From assembly GCF_005144715.1 (NCBI RefSeq), contig NZ_SWKR01000002.1, forward strand, positions 2,036,227 through 2,100,226: 64,000 nt of DNA, read 5' to 3'. A program made the translations under genes and the position numbers. Under the pieces are notes generated by a model, which was not told the origin of the DNA, did not search any database, and saw only the letters and a list, made by a program, of their open reading frames with translations. The stretch comes from Sphingomonas baiyangensis (GTDB taxonomy: Bacteria; Pseudomonadota; Alphaproteobacteria; Sphingomonadales; Sphingomonadaceae). Positions 53,794 to 61,328 of this stretch are shown here, piece after piece (the first letter of the stretch is position 1; each line of letters starts with the position of its first letter).

Positions 53794-55977
53794 TCAGAGC
53801 TGGAAGCGCACTGTCGCGCGGATGTCGCGCCCGGCGAGCGGGGCGAAATCCTTGAGGAAGCTGGCATGGCGCCGCGCCTCGACATCGAAGATGTTGTTCG
53901 CCGAGACGATCAGGCTCGTCGCGTTGCCCGCACCGAACGGACGGAACGAGACCGCGGCGTTGACCATCGTGTAGTCGGGCGTCGGCAGTTCGAAGGCGGC
54001 GACGCGGTCCTGCTCGAACACATGCTCGACCTCGACGCGCGCGCCGAACTGCGTCGCCTGCGCCTCGAGCCCGCCGAGCAGGCGGAGCGGCGGGATGCGC
54101 GGCGCCGGCCCCTCACCCTCGATCGTCTGGCGCGTATAGTCGGCAAGCCCATCGACATTGATCGCCACCTCGCCGAGCTGCGCCAGCCGTGCCGATGCCT
54201 CAGCCTCGAAGCCCCAGACGCGCGCAGCCTGCTGCGCATAGAGGAACACGGGCAGCCCGTCTTCCTCCTCGCCCGTGGGGGTCTGGTAGATGAAGTCGTC
54301 GAACCAGTTGTAGAAGCCCGCCAGCGCAAAGGTGACGCCGGCGACGCCGCCGCGCAGCGTGCCCTCGACGCCCCAGCTCTTTTCCTTCTCGAAGCCCGGA
54401 TTGCCGATCTCGAACGCCTGCGTGCCGGCATGCGGACCCGCTGCGAACAGCTCCTCAGCCGAAGGCGCGCGCTCGCTGCGCGACAGGTTCACGCCTGCAC
54501 GAATGCCCTCGCCCAGCGCCAGCGACGCGCCGACCGAGCCCGAGAATGCATCGAAGTTCCGGCGGATGCGCGGCGTGCCGATATCGCCATCGGCCTGCGC
54601 CTTGAGCTGCGTATTCTCGTAGCGCGCGCCCGCCTCGAGCCGCAGCGCGCCCATGTCGAACGACTGGAGCGTAAACAGCCCAGCCTGCTGCGTGGTATTG
54701 CGCGGCACGAACTTCTCTTCGCCGATGACGTTGAAGTCGCGGATGAATACCTGCGCGCCCGTGGCGCCGCGCCAGCCGCCGATCGCGCGCTGCACCAGCT
54801 CGATGCGGCCCTCATAGCCCTGATTGAAGAAGCTCGTGCCGATCTCCCCCGATTCCTCGATCTCGTCATGGCGATAGTCGGCGGCGGCGAGCCGCACGCG
54901 AATGCGGTCGAGCAGCCCGCTGTCGGTCTCGATCTCGCCGCGAATGTCGAAGCGCGTCTGCTTCAGCGCGAGCCTTACATTCTCGTGGCTGTGGCCATGC
55001 TCTTCCTCGTCATGTCCATGCTCGTCGCCGTGATCGTCGTCATGGTCGTGGTCGTGATCGTGATCGTGATCCTCGCCTTCCTCGTGCTGGAACTCGATGC
55101 GCCCGGGGATGCCGTAATTGCTCTCGTAGCGGCTCACCGAAAAGCCCAGATGGCCGCGATCGGTGACGACCGAGAGTCCGCCCGCCACTTCCCAGGTCTC
55201 GGCCGAACTGTTGGGCAGGCGGCCGCGCAGGGCGGCGTTCTCGCGCACCTCCTCCTCGTCGCTCGCCGCCGCGATGCCACGCAACGTCGGCGCCAGCAGG
55301 AAGCCGCCGGTGCGCAAATCGTCGGTACGCGTGTAGCTGCCGTCGACATGCGCCACGAGATTGCCGCCGATCCGCGCCTCGAGCTCGCCCGCGATCGACC
55401 GCTCCTCGGCCGCCGATCCATAGGTGCCGATCGCATCGATATGGATCGCCTCGTCGGGCAGGTCGCGCGGAATGCGTCCGTCGATGACGTTGACGACACC
55501 GCCGATCGCCGACGATCCGAACAGCAGCGCCGAAGGCCCGCGCAGGATCTCGATGCGGTCGGCAAGCAGCGGGTTGATGACCGGCGCATGATCGACCGAG
55601 TTGGTCGAGGCGTCGATCGAGCCGATGCCGTCGGTCAGCACGCGGATGCGGTCGCCCTGGAAGCCACGCAGCACCGGCCGCGAGCTGTTGGGGCCGAACG
55701 CCGTCGACGATACGCCGGGCTGCCGCGCGAGCGTCTCGCCGATCGTCGGCCGGATCTGCCGAGTCAGTTCGGCGCCGCGCAACACCGTGGTGCCCGACAG
55801 CACGTCGATCTGGTCGCGCTGATAGGGTGCGGTGATGATGATGTTCTCGGGCACGTCCTCATGGTCGCGCTGGTCGGCCGCACTTGCGGCCGTGGGCTTG
55901 GGCCGCTCGTCCTCCGCGGCAAGTGCGGGAATTCCGACGAGCATCGAGGAAGCGCAAAGCACGGTACGAAAAAGCAT
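53794..55977 (-). CDS. TonB-dependent receptor with His/Asp-rich segment, ZnuD-like
   Basis: A 727-residue outer membrane receptor. A signal peptide (VLCASSMLVGIPALAAE) is followed by a plug domain (IIITAPYQRDQIDVLSGTTV, GVSSTAFGPNSSRPVLRGF, RIEILRGPSALLFGSSAIGG) and a barrel ending in ATVRFQL. After YESNYGIPGRIEFQHEEG the loop at residues about 300-331 is nearly all His, Asp and Glu (HDHDHDHDHDDDHGDEHGH). Such loops occur in zinc receptors of the ZnuD type and could capture Zn or another divalent metal. No Zur box could be confirmed by eye. Confidence 0.9.
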   Translation of the reverse strand: MLFRTVLCASSMLVGIPALAAEDERPKPTAASAADQRDHEDVPENIIITAPYQRDQIDVLSGTTVLRGAELTRQIRPTIGETLARQPGVSSTAFGPNSSRPVLRGFQGDRIRVLTDGIGSIDASTNSVDHAPVINPLLADRIEILRGPSALLFGSSAIGGVVNVIDGRIPRDLPDEAIHIDAIGTYGSAAEERSIAGELEARIGGNLVAHVDGSYTRTDDLRTGGFLLAPTLRGIAAASDEEEVRENAALRGRLPNSSAETWEVAGGLSVVTDRGHLGFSVSRYESNYGIPGRIEFQHEEGEDHDHDHDHDHDDDHGDEHGHDEEEHGHSHENVRLALKQTRFDIRGEIETDSGLLDRIRVRLAAADYRHDEIEESGEIGTSFFNQGYEGRIELVQRAIGGWRGATGAQVFIRDFNVIGEEKFVPRNTTQQAGLFTLQSFDMGALRLEAGARYENTQLKAQADGDIGTPRIRRNFDAFSGSVGASLALGEGIRAGVNLSRSERAPSAEELFAAGPHAGTQAFEIGNPGFEKEKSWGVEGTLRGGVAGVTFALAGFYNWFDDFIYQTPTGEEEDGLPVFLYAQQAARVWGFEAEASARLAQLGEVAINVDGLADYTRQTIEGEGPAPRIPPLRLLGGLEAQATQFGARVEVEHVFEQDRVAAFELPTPDYTMVNAAVSFRPFGAGNATSLIVSANNIFDVEARRHASFLKDFAPLAGRDIRATVRFQL

Positions 55978-56061
55978 TGGGGTCCGCCCTGATGACTGGA
56001 ATCGCCCCTACATAACGCGACGATATAAAGTCACAATAGCAAATCCGCATTTTCTCATGGA

Positions 56062-56078
56062 TGTTCGCAGAGCGAACA
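56062..56078. promoter_or_regulatory. Inverted repeat upstream of the TonB receptor
   Basis: TGTTCGC-aga-GCGAACA is a perfect 7-3-7 palindrome about 85 bp upstream of the receptor start and 20 bp from the ompA-side terminator. It could be an operator for the receptor. GTTC-N7-GAAC is related to LexA half-sites but inverted, so an SOS role is not claimed. Confidence 0.3.
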
Positions 56079-56097
56079 CGCGAGCCGCCATGCGCAC

Positions 56098-56130
56098 AAA
56101 AAAAGGGGAGGCCGGTTGCCCGACCTCCCC
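56098..56130 (-). terminator. Rho-independent terminator of the OmpA-like gene
   Basis: On the minus strand GGGGAGG, a partly paired 12-base loop and CCTCCCC are followed by seven T residues. This is 27 bp beyond the OmpA-like stop codon and is the clearest intrinsic terminator in the window. Confidence 0.8.
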
Positions 56131-56156
56131 GATTTTCAAAGCCTTGACGGCGGCAA

Positions 56157-57287
56157 TTACATGCCGGCGCCCGGACCATAGGTGACTTCCACGCGACGGT
56201 TCTGCAGCTCGCGCACACCATCGGCGGTGTCGACGCGCGGCTGGCTCTCGCCGAACGCTTCGGTCGAGATCACGCCGTCGGGGATGCCGCGACCGCTCAG
56301 GTACGAGCGAACCGCATCGGCGCGACGCTGCGACAGACCGACGTTGTAGCTCGCCGCACCCGACTTGTCGGCGTGACCCGCCAGCATGACCTGCGCGTTG
56401 CCGCAGCTGCTGTAGGCCGAAACCGCATTGTCGAGAATGCTCGCTGCTTCCGGCGTGATGTCCGAGCGATCCCACTCGAAGAACACGATATACGGTCCCG
56501 GCGTGCAGACCACCTCGGGCGGAGGCGGCGGCGGCGGCGGGGGAGGCGGCGGGGGCGGGGGCGGCGGGGGCGGAGGCGGCGGTGCCACTTCCGGTGCGCC
56601 GAAGTTGAAGATCAGGCCACCCAGGATGCTGTGCGACCGGAAGCGACCGTCATATTCGCGACCCGAGATGTTCACGAGGCGAACATCGTCGGCGTTGAAG
56701 AAGCGGTACTTCAGCGAGACGTCGACATTCTGGCTGAGCGGCGCGCGGACGCCCGCGATCGCCTGCCATGCGAACACCGTGTCCGAATCGTCGAGGAACG
56801 GACCGTTGTTGTTGAGCGAATAATCCTCGGCCTTGACGCGGGCCACACCCGCACCGCCGCCCAGGAAGCCCTGCAGGCCCTGGTCGTCGCCGAAGTCCAG
56901 CATACCGTTGAGCATGAAGCTCAGCGCCGAGGTACGGCCGCCGGCGCCGTCATACTGACCGGCACCGATGTTCGCGACGGCACCCGTGGGACCGACGACC
57001 GGCGTCGTCGCCGTCGAACGCAGCGCATCGACGCCGGCGCGGCGATAGCCGACTTCGGCCTCGAGGCGGAATGCGCCGAAATCATAGCCGACGATGCCGT
57101 CGACGTCCCAACCATAATCATGATCGATCGACGTCACGCCACCTGCCGGGGTCGAGAGATCATAATCGATGTCCTCGACGATCATCGCGCCGCCTTCCAC
57201 GCCCACATACCACGCACCATCGCGGGCAAGGGCGGGAGTGCTGAGCGCGGTGGTCGCGAGCGCCACTGCTACGGCAACTTTCCGCAT
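56157..57287 (-). CDS. OmpA-family outer membrane protein with poly-proline linker
   Basis: A 376-residue protein with a signal peptide (MRKVAVAVALATTALSTPALA). An eight-strand barrel domain (about 25-230) is followed by an uninterrupted run of 22 prolines (codons at 56517-56582) and a C-terminal OmpA domain that binds peptidoglycan (VFFEWDRSDITPEA near 268, LAGHADKSGAASYNVGLSQR, NRRVEV). GAAAGGGGAT precedes the start and a strong terminator follows, which fits an abundant protein. The proline run is encoded by mixed CCG/CCC/CCT codons. Confidence 0.95.
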   Translation of the reverse strand: MRKVAVAVALATTALSTPALARDGAWYVGVEGGAMIVEDIDYDLSTPAGGVTSIDHDYGWDVDGIVGYDFGAFRLEAEVGYRRAGVDALRSTATTPVVGPTGAVANIGAGQYDGAGGRTSALSFMLNGMLDFGDDQGLQGFLGGGAGVARVKAEDYSLNNNGPFLDDSDTVFAWQAIAGVRAPLSQNVDVSLKYRFFNADDVRLVNISGREYDGRFRSHSILGGLIFNFGAPEVAPPPPPPPPPPPPPPPPPPPPPPEVVCTPGPYIVFFEWDRSDITPEAASILDNAVSAYSSCGNAQVMLAGHADKSGAASYNVGLSQRRADAVRSYLSGRGIPDGVISTEAFGESQPRVDTADGVRELQNRRVEVTYGPGAGM

Positions 57288-57415
57288 AGAAATCCCCTTT
57301 CTCAGTTGTCACTACGGACAGCGCAAACTCCCTATACTTCGGTTGGTTTCCACGCAAGCGAAACAAAGTTGTCGGTGTTGCCCGAACGCCACACGCAGCG
57401 GCGGCAGGCGGCCGC

Positions 57416-57925
57416 CTAGGCCGCCTCGGGCGCGATCAGTCCGTGGCCGCGCAACGCCGCAAGGATCGCGGCAATGGCCTCGCGCGCCTCGCTGTCCTGC
57501 GTGCCGCCGCCCGCGGGCGTCGGGATGGCGTCCTGACGCGGTCCTACCACCTGCGCGCCCTCGATGAACAGTGCGGCGGCGTGCACGGCACCGGCGTGCC
57601 ACGCCCCGTCGCGAAAGCGCAATTCCATGCCCTCGGCGATCGACCATACGCACATGCCTTCGCGCGGAGCCACGAAGCGCCATCCCCCCGCGGTCCACAC
57701 CGCCAGCATATTGTCGCGGCCCGCCCAGATGCCGCTCGCGCCGCCGGCCACCACCCAGCACTGGCCGGGTGCGGCCGCGGCGGGCGGGTTCGTTACGTCG
57801 CGCGCTTCGACCACGGGCGCGAGCAGCGCGTCGATCAGCACCACCGCCTCGTTGTGCGTGATCTCCTTTTGCGCCTGCCCCGCATGCAGCAGTGGCAGCG
57901 CCCAGCGGTCGGTCGTGTCGATCAT
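57416..57925 (-). CDS. DUF2793 protein of the GTA tail operon
   Basis: A 169-residue DUF2793 protein (WALPLLHAGQAQKEITHNEA at 8-27, PGQCWVVAGGASGIWAGRDN, GWRFVAPREGM). This domain is common at the end of alphaproteobacterial gene-transfer-agent tail operons, possibly as a fibre or surface-binding part. The C-terminal 40 residues form a separate helical tail. It is 10 bp downstream of the gp15-like gene. Confidence 0.88.
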   Translation of the reverse strand: MIDTTDRWALPLLHAGQAQKEITHNEAVVLIDALLAPVVEARDVTNPPAAAAPGQCWVVAGGASGIWAGRDNMLAVWTAGGWRFVAPREGMCVWSIAEGMELRFRDGAWHAGAVHAAALFIEGAQVVGPRQDAIPTPAGGGTQDSEAREAIAAILAALRGHGLIAPEAA

Positions 57926-57935
57926 CCTGCTTTCC

Positions 57936-60101
57936 TCATCCCGTTGCCCGTTCGATCGCACTTTCGAGCGAGACCGCGTGCGTCCCGAACTGCGCGACGC
58001 GCACCGCCCAGTCGCCGGCAGCCTCCTCGGCGGTAAGGAGCGCGCCGGGCGTGGCGCTGGTCCGCATCGCCCCGCCCGCACCCGCGGGCGTGATGGCGAT
58101 GCGATATCCCTCGATCTCCTCGCCCAGCGGCGCGTCGATCCCGTCGCTCCAGGCCCAGCCCGCGCGGCTGCGTCGCCTCCAGCCGATCCGCACGCACCCG
58201 TCGGAAAGCAGCTCCTGGCGGAGATGCACCGGTGATGGAGGGCGTACCGACGCGCCGCGCACCATGATCGGCGGCAGCCTCACCACCACCGGATCGCCGA
58301 TGCCCTTGGCGCCGACATGCACCACCCCGCCGATCGCCGCCTGCGGCAGCGCGATCGTCACCGTCGCCGCAGGGTCGAGCAGCGCGAAGCCTTCGCCCGC
58401 GGCATGCGCCTCGATCGCCCATTCGGTGCCGCGCCGCCCGCGCCAGAGGCCCGAGAGCCGCCATTGCCGCTCGCCCGTCTGGACCGCGCTGGCGAACTGG
58501 ATGAGCTCCTCGCCAACCAGCGCAAGGTTCGCGCCCGCCGCCAGCGCCGCGGCATCGGCCATCCCCAGCCGCATCGCGCCATGCGCCAGTTCGACGATGA
58601 TCGTGCTGCGCCGGTCCTCGATGAGGCTCGAAGCCGGTCCGGGCGGAACCGTCGTCACGCCCAGCATCGCCGGCGCGCGCGTCGCGGCGGCGACGGACCA
58701 GCCGATGCCGTCGGCGCTGGTCAGGATCGTAGCACCACGCCACCCGGCAAGCGCCCCGGCGGCGAGCACCGTAAGGCGCGGCGACGTCCACAGCGCATCG
58801 TCGGTCGCCGGCAGTTCGGCGGCGATCACGCGCGTCGGTCCGTGCACGACGTCGCGCGCACCAGCCACTTCGCCCGGCGCCGCCGCCGCGGTCGCGCGCG
58901 GCAGCGCGATCGGCGCCAGATCGAGCGCGACTGCCATATTCTCCAGCGACCAGCCGGCGACGCGCCACTCGCCGCCCTCGCCCGCGATCGTCACGCGGTC
59001 GCCCGGCGCGATTCCCATCGCTTCCCAACCCGGCGCCACGCGCCGCCGCTGCCGCCCCGCGTCGAGCCGCGCGAGCATCGCCGTCGCCACGCCCTTCGCC
59101 GCACCCGCCCCCAGCACCGCCGGCAGCTCCAGATGCACTTCGCGCACCCCCGCCCCCGGCCGCGTGGCGCGCTGCAACCCGGCCTGATAGTCGCGCGCGG
59201 CATCATAATGCCCCACCGTCACGCTGCGCGGCGCGCGATCGGCAGGCGCGATGGTGCGCAGCCGGCGTGGCGCCGGCGCGGGCGATCCGATGCCCGCATC
59301 GCGCACGATCCGCGCGTCGCCGCGTCCGCTGCGCATCGCCAGCCGGTCGCCCTGGGGGGCGAACCAAGCGCCGCTCGCCTCGCCCAGCGTCTCGATCGCC
59401 GCACGCTGCGATCCGCCATGCGCCGAGAAGCCCTCGAACGCCGGCATCAGCGCCGCCTCGGCAGTCACCAGCCCGCCGCTGATCGCCGCCGCGATCGCCG
59501 CCGGATCGACCGTCGCGGCATCGGCCTCGACCTCGAAGGTCAGCGACGGGATGCGGTTGGCATAATCGGCAAGCTCGAACTGCTCGAACACGGCATAGGC
59601 CATGCCGCGATGCGCGGGCGTGCGGCTGCTCCCCTGCGCGCTCGCGATCAGCGGATCGGGCGGCTGATCGGCATCGCCGGTGTGCAGCCGGAACAGCGTC
59701 GGCGTTTTCAGGTCGCCGGCCTCGCCGCGCAGCAGCTTGCCGTCGGCCCAGATTCGCCGCACCCCCGCGATGCGCCGTGCCGACAGCAGCACCGCGAACG
59801 ATGCCGAATAGCTGTAGCGCGTCGTGTCGGGCCGGCCCTTGCCGCCCTCGTCGGTCGTCGCCGTCTCGATCAGGTCGGTCGACCAGATCACCGTGCCCGC
59901 CACGCGGATCGTGCCGAACAGCCGTGGCACCTGCGTGCCATAGGACGAGGTCTGCACCGCGAGCTCGTTGAGCCGCGGGCCCTGCCGCGTCGCGGGGCGG
60001 AACACCGTGCCGTCGATCGCACGCCCGGCGATCGCGCCCAGCGCCGCGCCCACCGGGCCGCCCACCGCCCCGCCGATCGTCGTCAGCAGCAACGTCGCCA
60101 T
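57936..60101 (-). CDS. GTA gp15-like baseplate/tail-tip protein, short form
   Basis: A 721-residue protein. The start MATLLLTTIGGAVGGPVGAALGA with a Gly-rich hydrophobic segment matches GTA gp15 (the megatron protein). ARRIAGVRRIWADGKLL and the following region belong to the phage-tail_3 family. GTA gp15 of Rhodobacter is about 1300 residues because it also holds a TIM-barrel-like domain; here that domain is not seen. It starts one base after the gp14-like stop. Confidence 0.88.
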   Translation of the reverse strand: MATLLLTTIGGAVGGPVGAALGAIAGRAIDGTVFRPATRQGPRLNELAVQTSSYGTQVPRLFGTIRVAGTVIWSTDLIETATTDEGGKGRPDTTRYSYSASFAVLLSARRIAGVRRIWADGKLLRGEAGDLKTPTLFRLHTGDADQPPDPLIASAQGSSRTPAHRGMAYAVFEQFELADYANRIPSLTFEVEADAATVDPAAIAAAISGGLVTAEAALMPAFEGFSAHGGSQRAAIETLGEASGAWFAPQGDRLAMRSGRGDARIVRDAGIGSPAPAPRRLRTIAPADRAPRSVTVGHYDAARDYQAGLQRATRPGAGVREVHLELPAVLGAGAAKGVATAMLARLDAGRQRRRVAPGWEAMGIAPGDRVTIAGEGGEWRVAGWSLENMAVALDLAPIALPRATAAAAPGEVAGARDVVHGPTRVIAAELPATDDALWTSPRLTVLAAGALAGWRGATILTSADGIGWSVAAATRAPAMLGVTTVPPGPASSLIEDRRSTIIVELAHGAMRLGMADAAALAAGANLALVGEELIQFASAVQTGERQWRLSGLWRGRRGTEWAIEAHAAGEGFALLDPAATVTIALPQAAIGGVVHVGAKGIGDPVVVRLPPIMVRGASVRPPSPVHLRQELLSDGCVRIGWRRRSRAGWAWSDGIDAPLGEEIEGYRIAITPAGAGGAMRTSATPGALLTAEEAAGDWAVRVAQFGTHAVSLESAIERATG

Positions 60102-60102
60102 C

Positions 60103-60507
60103 TCAGCCCCCTTCCCCGCCTGCCCGGAACCACGCGATCACCGGCGAGGGCGGCGTGCCCGGCCGCTCGACCACGCGGCGCAGATGCGCATCGGCATGCA
60201 CCAGCCCGCTTTCGGTCACGATTCCCAGATGCAGCTGCACGCCGCCCGCGCGCATCAGCGCCACGTCGCCGACTTGCGGCGCATCGACGCGTGCCAGCCC
60301 TGCACCGGCGATGACCCCGGCGGCATGATCGGCATCGGCGGTCCGCAGCCGATAGCCATTGACATCGGCGACGCCGCACCCCGCGCCGTCGAGCGCCGCC
60401 AGCACCACGCCGACGCAATCGAGCCCGGTGGCCGGGTCGCGCCCGTGCAACCGGAAGCTTGCTCCCACCAGCCCGCGCGCCGCCGCCGCGATCGCCGCGC
60501 CGCTCAC
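60103..60507 (-). CDS. GTA gp14-like NlpC/P60 peptidase
   Basis: A 134-residue NlpC/P60-type cysteine peptidase. Catalytic Cys lies in GLDCVGVV and His in LHLGIV. In GTA particles gp14 is a tail-tip peptidase that opens peptidoglycan during entry. The GTG at 60507 overlaps the gp13-like stop (GTGA). Confidence 0.9.
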   Translation of the reverse strand: MSGAAIAAAARGLVGASFRLHGRDPATGLDCVGVVLAALDGAGCGVADVNGYRLRTADADHAAGVIAGAGLARVDAPQVGDVALMRAGGVQLHLGIVTESGLVHADAHLRRVVERPGTPPSPVIAWFRAGGEGG

Positions 60508-61328
60508 AGCCCCGGATACCGCGTCAGCAGGTCGATGCCCGGCAGGAACGGCTCGCCCTGGAAATTGATGGCGTTGGCGAAGCGGCCGGCGCACGTCTCC
60601 AGCCGCTTGTCGCATCCCTCGATCAGCTCGACCAGCGTGCCGGCCTCCGCCACCAGCCGTGGCGGTTCGCGCAACGTCACCGTTGCTCCCGCCGATGCGT
60701 CGATCGCGTCCTCCAGCCCGCTATTGGCGCCGCCGAACCAGCGCAGCACGCCGCTGCCCCAGCCGTTCGGCACGGGCTCCTCGACGTCGAGCGTCAGCGT
60801 CGCGCCGTCGATCGCGGTGACGCGCGCCAGCGTCCGCCGCGCCGCCATCGGCACGCGGCAGCGCGCATCACCCAGGCTCGCGCGACATTCGGGCGAGGTG
60901 ACCTCGGCCACCGGCGCGTCGAGCAGCGCCGCGCTGCCGCGAAGCTCGGCTGAGAAGTCGCCGTCGCGCGTCTCGATGCCGCCGATCACCCCGTCGCCCA
61001 GCGGCACACGCCGCGATACGTCGCTCCAGTCGACCGCGAACAGCGCCACGCGCGCACCGTCCCAGCGACCCGCAAGCAGGTCGGTTTCGCCGATCGCGCC
61101 GTGCGTCAGCGCGCCCGTCACTTCCATGCTGTCGGCGTCGAGGCCGTCGCTGCGCCGGATCGCCGAGGGAACGATGCCGGGTGCCGCGCGATGGACGATG
61201 CCGTCGATTACCAGATCGCGGTCATGCGCCGTCAGCCCGATCGCCACGCCGTCGCGCCGCTCGATCCGCCAGCAAAAGGTGAAGCTGGTGCATTCGCCCA
61301 CCAACCAGGCGGCAGCGTTGGCGCTCAT
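60504..61328 (-). CDS. GTA gp13-like hub protein (DUF2163)
   Basis: A 274-residue DUF2163 protein (CTSFTFCWRIERRDGVAIGLT at 13-33, conserved Cys residues in the SPECRASLGDARCRVP and EGCDKRLETCAGRF regions). In GTA tails gp13 is the baseplate hub that binds an Fe-S or metal site through such Cys. ATGA overlap with gp12. Confidence 0.92.
   Translation of the reverse strand: MSANAAAWLVGECTSFTFCWRIERRDGVAIGLTAHDRDLVIDGIVHRAAPGIVPSAIRRSDGLDADSMEVTGALTHGAIGETDLLAGRWDGARVALFAVDWSDVSRRVPLGDGVIGGIETRDGDFSAELRGSAALLDAPVAEVTSPECRASLGDARCRVPMAARRTLARVTAIDGATLTLDVEEPVPNGWGSGVLRWFGGANSGLEDAIDASAGATVTLREPPRLVAEAGTLVELIEGCDKRLETCAGRFANAINFQGEPFLPGIDLLTRYPGL

Noticed and set aside
55978..56060. Zur box upstream of the ZnuD-like receptor
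   Set aside because: AT-rich sequence is present (ACATAACGCGACGATATAAAG) but no convincing Zur palindrome could be read by eye.
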